From: Symsagittifera roscoffensis
Taxonomy: Eukaryota; Xenacoelomorpha; Acoela; Convolutidae
NCBI RefSeq assembly: GCF_963678635.1
Contig: NC_087062.1
Span: 54,942,473 to 55,006,472 of the forward strand
Reading direction: 5' to 3'
Length of the DNA stretch: 64,000 nt
Below the pieces are notes generated by a model. The model did no database searches and had not been told where the DNA came from. It worked only from the letters and a program-made list of their open reading frames with translations. Every line of letters begins with the position of its first letter. Within the stretch, counting starts at the first letter, position 1. The position numbers and the translations under genes were made by a program. This document shows, in pieces, positions 40,081 through 51,640 of the stretch.

Positions 40081-42950
40081 GATTCCTCAACATTCTGCAA
40101 CTAAATACTAGAAGCCTAATCAACATAGAGAGAAGAACTAAGCTAGCAAATGCAATTGCAGTTGGAAATTTTAATGTCATATGCTTAAGCGAAACTTGGC
40201 TTAACGAGAATATTCAATCATCAGAGCTTTTTCTAAGTGAATATAACATCTATAGATCTGATAGAGCTATTGTGAGTGGTAAAAACTGTCACGGAGGCAG
40301 CCTAATAGCTGTCAAGAATAGTCTAATTACCGAGGACTTATCCACCAAACATGACATTCCTGATTCATGTGTGCTATGTAGTATAAAACTTCATCAAACT
40401 GAAATGATAATTGGCTCATTCTACAATCCGCCAAAAAACAGTAATTACAGATACAAAGTGCATGAATTTGAACAACTGATCAAAGCCATTCCTAAAAACA
40501 AACCGTTTCTCTTATGTGGGGATTTAAATTTCCCAGAAACAAACTGGAACACCCTCACCAGTACTGACGAGGAAGAAAACCAAATACTGCAAATTTTTGA
40601 AAATGGACTCTTTAGGCAGGCGATAGATTTCCCAACATGTGTGAAGAACATACTAGACGTAGCCTTCTATCGGAATTGCTATACAAGTGCCGAACAAGAT
40701 TTTAACGTTTCCAAGATTTATGACTGCTCAGATCACAATGCCATAATGTTGTCTATTGAATGCACGGTATCAGAGCCGAAACCATACTTGGAAAATTTTA
40801 GAAGTTTTGGAAATGCCGATTTTGAAGGAATAAACAATTTTATAAACGAGAACCCATTTGAACCAGTATGCCACACAAACATTAACAAAATGCATGAGGA
40901 GTACACCCAATATTTGGATGAAATCATTAAGAGTTTTGTGCCTCTCAGAACAAGACATAGGCAATCACTTCCACCTTGGATAACAAGTAGCACTTCAAAT
41001 TTGATCAAAAAGTTACAAACAAAACGGCAATCATGTACACTCAAACCGACCAACTACAGAAGACAACAAGTTAAACTGTTTGAAAATTTAGTAACTGAAT
41101 CATCGGAAGTGGACAGGAAAAACTACCAAGAGGAATTGTTTAGAACACGGAACACTAATGTAATTTTTAAACACCTAAAGAACTTGAATAAACATACAAG
41201 TCTTCCTAAGTTACTCATAAAAGATGAAGTTGAAAGCACAAATCCAAACGAACAAGTCAACATGCTAAACGACTTCTTTCATTCAGTTTTTAGTAGAAGT
41301 TTTAGTATTAGAGATATTCAATTTGGAAATCCCTTAGAAAGTTTTAGTATTAGAGATATTCAATTTGGAAATCCCTTGTTAACGAATTTTGATATATCGA
41401 AAAAGACAGTAAGTGAGATTTTATCAACTCTGGACGTAACAAAGTCACGCGGCCCAAATGGGTTGCCACCTAGCTTTTTTCAGAAAACGAACCGCAATAT
41501 ATGCAAACCGATGAACAAAATTTTGAGAAACGTAAAACGCCTACGAAAAATACCTGATTCATGGAAAACAGCTGCAGTTACTCCTGTTCACAAAAAAGGT
41601 GACCGAAAATTGGTGAACAACTATCGACCAGTATCGCTATTAAATATTGACAGCAAAGTCCTTGAAAAATGTATATACAAAGACCTGTACCCTTACTTTG
41701 CCTGGTATTTGACGAAACATCAACACGGTTTTACTAAAGGTAGATCAGTTTTGACAAACATGCTCTCCTTCCTGAAAGAAATATATGAAGCGCTTGACAA
41801 TGACTCAAACGCAGAAATTGTAGCAGTCTACACTGACTTTGCAAAAGCCTTTGCTAAAGTTCCGCATTTTGATCTACTCAAGAAAGTTGCACTTATAGGA
41901 ATAGGAGGCTGCATGTTAGAGGTACTCTATGACTATTTGAAAAACAGGAAACAGTTTGTACGAGTAGACAATATCAGCTCAAAAGTTTTAGAAGTCACTA
42001 GTGGTGTTCCCCAAGGATCACTTTTAGGACCACTGCTCTTTTGCATTTTTATTAACGACCTACCTGAAGTACTCAAATTCTCTGAACCATATATTTTTGC
42101 GGATGATCTTAAACTACTTTCCATCAAAAAAACATCAATTGAAATTCAAGAAGATCTGGACAAAATTCAGCAGTGGGTAACTGAAAACAAAATGGAATTA
42201 GCACTAGATAAATGTGCAAAAGTAAGTTTTAGGGGCGGAGACGCCAACTCTATGCTTTTTGGTGTAGTGCTTGGAACATCGATGGTTGTGAAAGATCTGG
42301 GAATTTTTGTGTCGGGCGATTTAAGTTGGAAGGTACACATTGAAACAAGATTAAAGAAGGCAAACCAAGTACTGTACCTCCTGAGAAGAAACCTATCAGC
42401 AAAGATAAATACGTTTGTAAAGTTAGGCCTGTATAAGTCACTAATACTCCCAGTGTTATTATACGGACTCTCATGTACACATATATCGAGGGGGGATCAA
42501 TTGCAGTTGGAGCGATTTCAAAAGAAAGCAATCCGGTGGATCACTGGAAATAAAACGGGAGTGTACATCAACGAACTACGCTTGCTAAACATTTTACCCC
42601 TGCCCATGTTCATCCAGCTAAATAACATCTTACTTCTTGCCAGTCTTGATTCTAATGAACGAAATGAAATAGTGTTAAACAGGCGAACCACACGGGCTAG
42701 AAATATAGAAATTTTTGAGATGCGAAAAGTGAGAACGGAAAAAGCGAGAAACGAATTTGTTTTCAGAACCAGTAGGATTGTAAATCGATTAGAACCATAT
42801 ATTCATTTTGATAAACGAATCGGCCTCAAGACGAGAATTTTAAACACGATGTGGAAATTTGTAAACGAGAGATTTTCAGAAATGACAACGTGCACGTGGC
42901 AATTATTCTGTGATTGTATCACGTGCAGAAACAAGTGGACATTGTTTTAG
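40077..42950 (+). CDS. LINE ORF2: APE endonuclease and reverse transcriptase
   Basis: The endonuclease spans about 40090-40760: LQLNTRSL, ICLSETWL, LLCGDLNFPETNW and SDHNAIM carry the conserved N, E, D/N and SDH residues. The reverse transcriptase follows: VYTDFAKAF (catalytic D), SGVPQGSLLGPLLF and FADDLKLL (at about 42097). A C-terminal region (KSLILPVLLYG, LERFQKKAIRWITG) is typical of CR1/jockey-group LINEs. ORF2 uses the ORF1 frame and has no ATG before the endonuclease. A 42-bp exact tandem duplication (41298-41339, repeated from 41340) doubles SFSIRDIQFGNPLE between endonuclease and RT. AFA replaces the more usual AFD in motif A, outside the catalytic aspartate. Confidence 0.9.
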   Translation, partial: LGFLNILQLNTRSLINIERRTKLANAIAVGNFNVICLSETWLNENIQSSELFLSEYNIYRSDRAIVSGKNCHGGSLIAVKNSLITEDLSTKHDIPDSCVLCSIKLHQTEMIIGSFYNPPKNSNYRYKVHEFEQLIKAIPKNKPFLLCGDLNFPETNWNTLTSTDEEENQILQIFENGLFRQAIDFPTCVKNILDVAFYRNCYTSAEQDFNVSKIYDCSDHNAIMLSIECTVSEPKPYLENFRSFGNADFEGINNFINENPFEPVCHTNINKMHEEYTQYLDEIIKSFVPLRTRHRQSLPPWITSSTSNLIKKLQTKRQSCTLKPTNYRRQQVKLFENLVTESSEVDRKNYQEELFRTRNTNVIFKHLKNLNKHTSLPKLLIKDEVESTNPNEQVNMLNDFFHSVFSRSFSIRDIQFGNPLESFSIRDIQFGNPLLTNFDISKKTVSEILSTLDVTKSRGPNGLPPSFFQKTNRNICKPMNKILRNVKRLRKIPDSWKTAAVTPVHKKGDRKLVNNYRPVSLLNIDSKVLEKCIYKDLYPYFAWYLTKHQHGFTKGRSVLTNMLSFLKEIYEALDNDSNAEIVAVYTDFAKAFAKVPHFDLLKKVALIGIGGCMLEVLYDYLKNRKQFVRVDNISSKVLEVTSGVPQGSLLGPLLFCIFINDLPEVLKFSEPYIFADDLKLLSIKKTSIEIQEDLDKIQQWVTENKMELALDKCAKVSFRGGDANSMLFGVVLGTSMVVKDLGIFVSGDLSWKVHIETRLKKANQVLYLLRRNLSAKINTFVKLGLYKSLILPVLLYGLSCTHISRGDQLQLERFQKKAIRWITGNKTGVYINELRLLNILPLPMFIQLNNILLLASLDSNERNEIVLNRRTTRARNIEIFEMRKVRTEKARNEFVFRTSRIVNRLEPYIHFDKRIGLKTRILNTMWKFVNERFSEMTTCTWQLFCDCITCRNKWTLF

Positions 42951-43017
42951 AGAAGACGCCGGGACCAAGACTCCCAACAGCAGTGCTGTGAATCCCCAAC
43001 AACAACAACAACAACAA

Positions 43018-43902
43018 TATTGTTTTTTGTCTTAAAATAGTGCCAAGCTGTACTTCACCTGTGCCTGCAGTTTGCCTTCATCGCCCCTAAGCTTTGTGTC
43101 GACGAGTTCAGTGAATCAAGTTTCCAATTTTAAATTTTGTGCTGCGTCTGGTTAATCTTTTAGCTAGTTGCTTTGGTGGCAGTTGTTAAGATAAACATCA
43201 TTTGCATTAAGAATTTGAATGTTTCAGATCTCCTTTAAGCACTTATTTCGTGAGTAATTGTAACATTCGTGATGTTGTGAGTAATTGTAACATTGGTAAT
43301 TGTACATTGAGATCAAAGATGATAGGCTCTATAGCCATTGGCTCTATAGCCATTGGCTCAATGGCCAGAGACCTATCTCTCGTGCTTTTCTATCTCAATC
43401 GGTCGGAGCCAATTAACGGTTCAACTAGACATGGAACTCAGGATAGTCTTACTGCTTAAAGGCCACTACGAAAGTAACCCCCGATCTAGAAATTAAATAG
43501 CACGCCCCCATGGCTAGGTCTTCACCTAAAACATGCGAACGCAGTTAAAAACGGTCGGGAATTTTGCTTGTTACTTTTTATTAGCAGTGTGTTGCATGAA
43601 CCTGAACACTCAACTTAATCACAGAAAACAATCTCTGGTTGATAAATCCAATAACTCAAGACATGCAAATACAGGACTAATGTAATTAACTAACTCAAGA
43701 AGTTATCGAATGTTTGAAATGAGTTTTGGACCGTAAGGTCAGTTCACTGGAAGGTTCTCCAGTGAAGTTGTATTCTAGATTAGATAAACTCTTTGCTTTT
43801 CTGGATCGCTCTCCGAAGCGAATCTCGGTTTTCTCTGTCGGTATGCAGACAACTCTACTCTAGTGAAATATCTAGATAAATCAATTGCGATCTGTTAGCA
43901 AA
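43018..43902. other. Intergenic stretch with small inverted and direct repeats
   Basis: No gene is recognised. There is a short repeat GGCTCTATAGCCATT (near 43326-43365). A perfect 9-bp stem, TTCACTGGA/TCCAGTGAA, with a 6-base loop lies at 43743-43766. A 69-codon open frame at 43250-43459 is repeat-derived and not convincing. Confidence 0.5.
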
Positions 43903-44130
43903 GAGGCACTTAGCATAGTGGTAAGGCGTTCACTTTGAAATCGTCAGATCGTGTATTCGATCCCATGCCATGGCAATGATAGTGTGCGAAGACGAGCTCT
44001 CACTTGACCTCTAGCTTCAGGCCTACCACATCATGACCAATTTCGGCTGCAATTGTGGTACCACATGAAAATTCTTGACGTAAAACAAACGGCCTTTAGT
44101 CGCAAAAAAGAGCTTCGCTCAACAAAATAA
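43903..44130 (+). repeat. tRNA-derived SINE
   Basis: The A-box-like TTAGCATAGTGG (43910-43921) and B-box-like GTATTCGATCCC (43953-43964) have tRNA-like spacing, but the surrounding bases do not form a full cloverleaf. A non-tRNA body follows, to a tail near CAACAAAATAAC. This is the standard plan of a SINE. Confidence 0.65.
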
Positions 44131-44504
44131 CACAGTCTAGAATTAGGAGAGATAATACTACTGGACTATCTTCGACAGGACTGTAAAGGCCTACTGATAG
44201 CTCCTCTGCGATTCGCAGGAACCACATGATTATTATCATTTATCATTATATAATTGAACTGAAGTGAATTTAGGCACGACTCTCCCCCAAATTGTCAACT
44301 CGGCTGTTTTTTTTTACTTCTGATTTTTATGAGAAAATCAGGCAAGACTGTTTCGATTCGAATTTTTGATTAATTCAAATCCAAAACGAAAACTTCTTTC
44401 ATCATGACCGACTGGCACAAATTTTGATTTACTGTAATCGAGTTTGGCCGCTCTGCGCCGCCTGATTTGCTTATGTACGTACATAATGGTCAATTTGCTA
44501 AGCA

Positions 44505-44513
44505 TTATTTCAG
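44505..44513 (+). promoter_or_regulatory. 3' splice site just upstream of the CLPTM1 start codon
   Basis: TTATTTCAG ends 7 bases before ATG 44521. It could be the acceptor of a 5' UTR intron or of a spliced leader. Comparable sites precede the genes at 60098, 61005 and 62227. Confidence 0.45.
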
Positions 44514-44520
44514 TATAAGT

Positions 44521-47282
44521 ATGCCCGAAGCAGCCGTTGAGCAAGCTCCTGGAGCTGAAAATGCTCAAAACGGGCAGCAACAGCAGACGGGGTGGGCGAT
44601 GTTCAAAAGTTTTGCTATCAGGATGATGATTATGTATTTTGTTATGAGCTTTTTTCGAGGTGGTACAAATAACTCTAACCAACAGGAGGCGGCAACTACC
44701 GGTCCTGATGGCAAAGCTGTCACGTTTTCGAGCAGACCAGGAAGTAATTTATTTCGTAAAGGGGTCTGGATGAACCTAGCTGTTTACATCAATGATCTGG
44801 AAACTCTACCATCTGATTTTGAAGCTTCTGAGCCAGACTGGATGTTGGAGGATTTAGAGTATGGAGACTGGTATGGCGGCGTAAATAAAGATTCAACATA
44901 TTCAACAGAAGTGACATTTCCTGTGCCATCATCTGTTCAAAATAATGGGACTATTTACATGCATATCTTCTTGACGAAAGATGGTTCTAGTCACAATCCA
45001 AAGTCAGCAGACTATAAGAAAGACAACGTGATTTACAGATCGAAAGCTATAACCAAATACAAGAAACGCGAGTTCAAGAAAACAAAAAACCTTTTGACCG
45101 GCGATACGGAAGTTCCAGTCGAACATCAGCTTGGGGAAAACGAAACTCACAGAGTTGAAATACTTTCTCATTTTCATCCCAATTTCACGATAAATGTCAT
45201 CGACGACCACACTCCGTGGAAGCAAGGTCAAGTTCCAGCTCCGCTTGATAAATTCATCTTGTTTGACGAATTCGGAGATTATTACCCTATTGTTTTCTTT
45301 AATGACTACTGGAACCTGAATTCTGACTTCATGCCTCTGAACGAGACCGTGACTGAAATCAAGTTCAAAATGTCATTCGCTCCTCTGTCTCTGTTCAAAT
45401 GGCAGATGTATGCTGCACAGTCAATGAGAAATCATTGGTCGATGTATCTAATGGAAGACCAAAATAATGACGCTGATCAAGATACATTTAAGCGGTCAGC
45501 GCCCTAAATTTCAAATTTATTTATGCGGTGATCCAAAATTTGTTATCATGAAAATAATATTTTGTTTCAGGGCTCTTCTAGACACGAATCCTTACTTGCT
45601 AGGACTGACTATAATTGTGTCAATTGTGCACAGTGTGTTTGAGTTTTTGGCGTTCAAGAATGACATCCAGTTCTGGCGGACCAGAGAGTCACTGGAAGGT
45701 CTATCTGTCCGATCTGTATTCTTCAACGTTTTCCAGTCGCTGATAGTTGTTCTGTATGTACTGGATAATGAGACAAACACAGTGGTTCAAATCAGTTGTG
45801 GAATCGGTCTGCTTATTGAGATGTGGAAAATCACTAAAGTTGTGCACGTGACTTTTTCTACAGAGGCAATGACCTGGGGTGAGTAGATTTTGATGACAAT
45901 TTTATTTTTTTTCTACTGAAAGCTTAATTCAACACGAGTAACCGGTCTATAGGCAAGAAGCACCGATTATTTCAAATACTGCTATCATTGCAAAAAGTGA
46001 ACATAAAATCGGAAACAAAAAAAAATCGATTTAAAAATGTTTATGAAGGGAATAAACCTGCTGTCGACGAACCCGCAGATTTAGGTTATCTTCTAAGGCA
46101 TGGTATTTTATCATTGTAGAAATGAAGAGAAATTACAAACTCTACGCTGAGTCCTCAATTTGAGTCTTAAGTAGCAAAAAAATCAGACAAGATTTTCTGA
46201 GCCAGATATTTGATATTTTTGGATAGTTTTAGCCAGAGTTTGGATATATATATTTTTTTACTAATTCGAACCTCGACGAATATATGGGACTTTAAATGGT
46301 TCCACATTTGCTCCCGTTTCCTCTTCTTATGAGTGAGAAAAAATCCGCCCTATGCTAAAGTTCCTTCCCACTCTTTCGAGACTGATCGGAGCAACAAAAT
46401 TATTTATTTTGTTTTACTGAAGCTAATTTCACATGAAAGCTCATTTTTGCACTCTCGCCGATATGTTTCTTTGTATAATTTTTCCACTTGATCCATTTTT
46501 AGTGTAACATGGCGAGTAAAGACCACAATCCAAGTATTTTGGTCTTATAAAAAAATCATTAAAGCAATTTCAGAGTGAGCATCCAAGAAAGAGCCCTTAT
46601 TATCACAAAAAAATGCTTCAACTTGTTTTAATTACATTTTCTCTCAATTTTAGGTTTCATTCCTCTCAAGTTTGAGGAGAAGTCTTCGTACACAGAATCG
46701 CCTACTAAGAAGTACGACAGACTGGCTTTCAAGTACCTCGGAATGGCCTTCGTTCCCCTGCTCCTTGGTTATTCCATCTACTCTCTGATCTACAACGAGC
46801 ACAAAGGGTGGTACTCTTACGTGCTGGGCATGATGTACGGGTTCCTCCTCACCTTCGGCTTCATCATGATGACTCCTCAGTTGTTCATCAACTACAAAAT
46901 GAAGTCGGTCGCCCACCTGCCCTGGAGAATGCTGACGTACAAGGCGCTGAACACATTCATCGATGACATCTTTGCGTTCGTGATCCAAATGCCGACCTTG
47001 TACCGAATCGGATGCCTTCGCGATGACGTCATCTTCTTCATTTTTCTCTACCAGAAATACATCTACCCCGTGGACAAGACCAGAACCAATGAGTTCGGAG
47101 TGACTGGAGAGCAGCTGGAACAAGCAGGTGGAACTACTAAACCTGCGATTGAGCAGCCAGCTGAATCAGGTGGATCGAAGAAAAAGAAACCGGGAAAGCC
47201 GAAAACGGGAGCTGCTGCTAATGACGAGAAATCGGAGAGGGCAGAGGACGTCGAAGATACTGAGCCCAAGAAAGATAAATGA
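44521..47282 (+). CDS. CLPTM1: CLPTM1 family protein, three coding exons
   Basis: The exons are 44521-45494, 45571-45878 and 46654-47282, with GT-AG introns of 76 and 775 bp. The joined frame gives 636 residues, close to the human protein at about 669. CLPTM1 is a multi-pass membrane protein of the ER/Golgi that in vertebrates limits forward trafficking of GABA-A receptors. Family signatures are plentiful: YGDWYGG, KTKNLLTG, DDHTPWKQG, YPIVFFNDYWNLN, SIVHSVFEFLAFKND, SLEGLSVRSVFF, WKITKV, FLLTFGFIMMTPQLF, SVAHLPWRMLTYKALN and FIDDIFAFVI. An N-terminal hydrophobic segment (about residues 26-42) and several C-terminal membrane spans are visible; the tail is lysine-rich. ATG 44521 is chosen because it follows a splice acceptor and fits the family start. 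Exon 3 is duplicated downstream. Confidence 0.93.
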
Positions 47283-48028
47283 GAATGAGCATTGCTGACG
47301 TATTCCAATCTGTTATTTAAGTAAATTTGTTTCGTTTTGTGTTCAACCAGGATATTTGTGGTTATTTCAAACAGGGTTGCTTGTTTGAAACAAAGAGGGG
47401 GTCTTGTTTACTTATTCCGCTCAAAGTCGCAAATCTCTAATATAAAAACAAATGAAAATGCTCCACTCTGATTGGTTATTATTTAACACTTCTACAAAAT
47501 ACAGTTTGAACAGCACATTAAATTTGGTAGTGGCTTTTGAAAAGTTTGGGCGAAATAAGTAATTAAAAGACTCCAAAGGAGTTCTTTTTTGACTTGCTTT
47601 TTTGCCAAACTTAAATTTTTGACATTCGAACGAATAAAATAACTATATAGGAAATTGGTAAAAACTATATAATTCAATCTTACAACTAATGTTGAAGAAT
47701 TTTCTGCAGCCCTGCTTTAAAACCCTAAGTTCGCATCTGCCCTGTCCATCTTTCGTAGAAGACCACCTGCTTAATTATAATTAGCAGTGACTTTTAAAGT
47801 GACCTGCCGACAGGAAGTTTCTGTAGCCTTGTAGTGCACGATTATCCACGAATATTTACATCTGTTGTCTATCGCAGCTGCTCAACCTAATTATGATGTT
47901 ATTGTGAATTGTCAGATTGATTTATGTATTTTATATTCCCTTGTCTTCTGATGATAAATGTTTATTTGATGCTCCTTTTTGAAACTATTGAATGGAAATA
48001 ATTTTAAATTTATCTCTTTTCCAACATG
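47283..48028. other. Downstream flank of CLPTM1
   Basis: AT-rich sequence with a possible AATAAA near 47633. No gene is seen. It is repeated at 52621-53366. Confidence 0.5.
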
Positions 48029-50760
48029 TTAGCTGAAACTTAATTTCTGGTCTCGACTTGGCCTGCGCTTTTTTGAATACAATTTCTTATAATTTTTTAT
48101 AGCTTTCCTCCAGAATAGATCGACCGATGTAAAATCGTAAAATGTATACCCTTTCTTTGAAGGAAATTGCTCGTTAGGTCTCAACCTCATTTCCTGGAAC
48201 CAGTGAACATCAATAAGGTTGAACCGATTATCGTTTTTGAGCCATTCAAAGGGAGAATTATAAGAACATATGTTTAAACAACAAATTGATAACTGTGCAA
48301 GCGAGGGCGTTGCCTGAATCTCAAGTTTTGGTTTGTTTTCTACAATGTTTCTGGTTTTAAGGTTAGGCCGTATTTGTTTTGGAGCAAAATTGAGGATATT
48401 CAAGTTTTTAACAGACCGCACTCTACTTAGGGCTACATATATTTGCCCATACTGCAGAAAGGAGCAAGCTGTTTTAAAATCAGCAACCACGCGCTCGAGA
48501 GTTAAACTTTGAGACTTGTGAATTGTTATGGCTCAAGCAAGAATTAATGGGAATTGAATGTGGACAGGAGGCATTTTGACCTCCACGGGAGGGGGGGGGG
48601 GGGCAGCAACACTCAGCTTCATAATTGGTATCGAATTGAAATTCAGAGCATAATTGTCTTCGGTTGAAGCTATTAACTCCGTTTCGAGTGGTTGCGATCT
48701 TTGTCACCGTAATCTTCAACAACCTGGAACAAAGAAATGAAAAATCAAACTAATGTGGTTATTGAAAGCAACCCACAACTGACCATTCAAAAACCTCAAA
48801 TTCTAGGAGTCACCGTAATAACCTCTGTGCTTTCACTGAACACATTACCAGAGATAAACTAACTCAAACACAAAATAAATAACTGAAAAAGCTCTCAGGG
48901 ACAGGCTGGGGATGCAGCAAAGAAACTGTAAGCATTACATTTAAGGCCATTGGGCGTAGTATTCTGAGTTACGCAGCTCCTATATGGACATCTTCAGTAA
49001 GTGATTCTCGTTGGAAAGACCTTCAAACTCGACAAAACACAGCACTAAGAACTGTAACTGGCTGCACAAATATGACCCCAATTTAACACCTTAATTGTGA
49101 AATTCTGATACTGCGAGCGAAAGAAAACAGTGAATTTTAAGCAAACATTTTTCAACTGGCTGCAATCAACAAGAACGGTGTGACCACAACACAACCAAAC
49201 ACAACCCAATGTCGAGACCAATAAAACCCTTGCCAAAAAATACTATGGCGAAATCAAAAATAATCTGAATGAAAATGATCGCTGAAAACATTTCATCCAA
49301 ATGAAGTGAGAAGCTACGTGACCAAACATCCCTCTAAGCTAACGGGCTCTCAAACTCCAGAAAGAGCTTCGGAAGAAAACAGCCTTCCCAGAAGTTCACG
49401 ACGTACTCTTGCTCAAATCCGCTGTGGATATAGCACACAGTTTAATAGCTATCTGTCAAGATAGGACAAAAACATCAAACGCAACTGCTCAAACTAACGC
49501 TAGTCCGCACGACACATACCACCTCTTTAACTGTCCATTGAAGCCAACATCTCTTAAACTTGACAAACTGTGGGACAACCCCGTTTTTCTCGGTTCTCCG
49601 CTCTAATTGAAAACTGTCCGCTGAAACCGGGCACGGGAGTTTTGTTCGCTTCTCCGTACCACAAACTGCACCATAGAACGGTGTTTACTCAGTACTGTCG
49701 GAAGGGGCCTTCCTGCTCTTAGCGAACCCTGGGAAAACCACCGTTACTGTTTTACGGGCGAGACGAAACAATCAATCAATCTCCACAATCTTCGATTGGG
49801 GAGTATTGAAAATAAACGGCAATGAAGAAACGAATTGGACTACCCCTCTTTTTGCAGCTACAAACAACAACATCTTTGTCACGGTCCCAATTGCACCAAT
49901 CATGCGACCATCACTGATGTCTATATTACAAACGAGCATAATGGAGCTCCATGAGGGTTGCTTGTCAAGTGTCTGCTGATGATATGAACGGCTGATTTTC
50001 CCACGCAGGTAATTTTTGCGGAAAAAAATCAACTGCTTTTGACTTAAAGATGTTGCCTCCCAACTTCGCGTGCATTATTTCATAATGGCGCATAGTTGGT
50101 TCACCATCTGGATATCTTTGCAAAATTTGCGATGTAATTTGGCTCCACTGAATTGTTGAATTGACAAATTCGAGTTATTCGACATCACTTTCTGTATGCT
50201 TACCGACGCGAATGCGAGACAGTATTTAGGAAAATTGTTGGTCATTTTTCTGCGTCACAGATTTACTGAATTGCCAGCCAAATCTTGATTTCTTTTAAAA
50301 AATCCATTAATATCATCATCCAGTTCTGAGTAAATTGGCTTAGCTTCAACTAGCGGTAATTGATACAAATCAGCTAAAATAACAACAATATCCAAAAAGT
50401 GGGTTACCAGTCGTGTGAAATCAAAACCTTATATTTCACAGAGTCTCTGGTGTAGTTGAACGAGTCTTTTGGGAGACATCATGCTACCTTCGTCAATCAC
50501 AACTGTATTAGTTTGGGAAGATTGGTAATGAAATTTTGTAGAAAGTTTGGGCAACAAGTTCTTTCTATGACGAGGCATGGAAGAAGAGCTGTCGATTACA
50601 ACACCTTCGATAACTAAGGCAGCTACCTCTGTTATTGCGCAAACGGCATTCTGGGTTTAACTTGTGAATTTTTCTGTTTTTGAAGCTAGAAAACTATTGG
50701 CTGCAACAAGGGCCTCGATTACAAGGGTATTGCAATCGGGTACCAGACTTTTTTCCCATC
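48029..50760 (-). pseudogene. Degraded Helentron helicase and endonuclease fragment (unit 1)
   Basis: Read on the minus strand, the helicase motifs of the Pif1/Helitron family appear in order: an AALVIEG stretch near 50620, VVIDEGSMMSPKRL near 50490 (motif II), SIMLVCNIDISDG near 49930, AITIHKSQSLTLERV near 48510 and GQIYVALSRVRSVKNL near 48430. After these come LSICCLNICSYN and VHWFQEMRLRP, like the start of the APE-type endonuclease fused to the helicase in Helentrons. Stops and frameshifts are common, and a non-LTR relic splits the gene. Not functional. Confidence 0.75.
48880..49610 (+). pseudogene. Relic of a jockey/RTE-like LINE reverse transcriptase C-terminus (unit 1)
   Basis: Translation of the plus strand gives fragments such as FKAIGRSILSYAAPIW, LQTRQNTALRTVTGC and SPHDTYHLFNCPLKPTSL, the C-terminal region of arthropod/invertebrate jockey-type ORF2 proteins, with many stops. 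It sits inside the Helentron helicase on the opposite strand. A nearly identical copy is at about 54214-54944. Confidence 0.7.
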
Positions 50761-50929
50761 AACAACCTTGTCCACAGGACTCACTTATGAACTCCTTCAG
50801 AAATCCTCTTTGCTAACCCTACTCCTCTCGGCTGCAAATATTAAGCCTGATTGAATTTGTTTTTTTTTTGAATATTCGTCCCTTTCAAAATTTGCTTTTT
50901 ATGTTGGTTGTTCCAACTCGATGAGTTAA

Positions 50930-51640
50930 AATTTTATTTATTTTTTGTTGTCCTTTTTTCGGCTTAATAGGCTCGGGCATATTTTATATCGGCTTAGTGG
51001 CCTAGTTTCGAGTGGTTTCAAGAGGAACATAGTTTCTTTTGTTCAGCTCTGAATCGCACCAAATGCTGAAAATTTTAATGGAAATTAGAGTTCAAGTCTT
51101 TCATGACAGTAATTTTTTTTTGGCCTCCGTTTTTTTCTCTTTTTTGGCTTGATGACTTTCGGCCTATATTATATCGGTTTATGGTGGCTTATTAAGCCTT
51201 TAGATTGGCGATAGAAAATGTGTGTGTGCGTGTCTGTGTTTTGAGGGTGAGGGGGACTTAATAAGTTCTTATAAGTCATAGAAATTTTTGATTTTTTCTT
51301 GTTTTTTCTATTTTTTCCGGCTTGATAGGTTTTGGCCTTTATTACATCAGCTTAGCCGGCACTTGTTGAGTCGCTTCACGAGCTGTGTTTTATATGTGTT
51401 TTGAGGGTTAGGGGGTTAAATTAGTAGAAGTCTTTTTAGTAGTCTTAAATTTTTTGGCTTTTTTTTCAGCTAATAGGTTTCGGCCAATATTATACTGTCA
51501 TAGTGGCCGCTTATTGTTTCATTTGACGCGCGACGTGTGTGTGTATGTTTGTGTTTTTTTGATGTGTGGGGGACTTGATATATTTTTTTAAATTTTCGGC
51601 CTAAGGGTTTCTGCCAAGGTATTTCCTGCTTTTTTACCGC
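50930..51640. repeat. Degenerate tandem repeats, about 150-190 bp period (unit 1)
   Basis: Four related blocks each contain a T run, then GGCTTGATAGG-like and GGCCTATATTATATCGGCTTA-like stretches followed by GTGGC, near 50955, 51143, 51317 and 51465. They recur in unit 2 near 56290-56850. No coding content. Confidence 0.5.

Larger units (their letters stand above)
38379..43017 (+). mobile_element. CR1-like non-LTR retrotransposon (LINE), about 4.6 kb
   Basis: Three ORFs lie in a row: an SGNH-hydrolase ORF, an ORF1 with a PHD-like zinc finger, and an ORF2 with APE endonuclease and reverse transcriptase. A (CAA)n tail ends at about 43017. Esterase (SGNH) and zinc-finger ORF1 modules are known in the CR1 group. 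The 5' boundary is taken where homology to repeat R ends. All three frames are open, which suggests a young copy. Confidence 0.85.

Noticed and set aside
43905-43980. tRNA gene on the plus strand
   Set aside because: Box motifs only; no cloverleaf forms and a SINE-like body follows.
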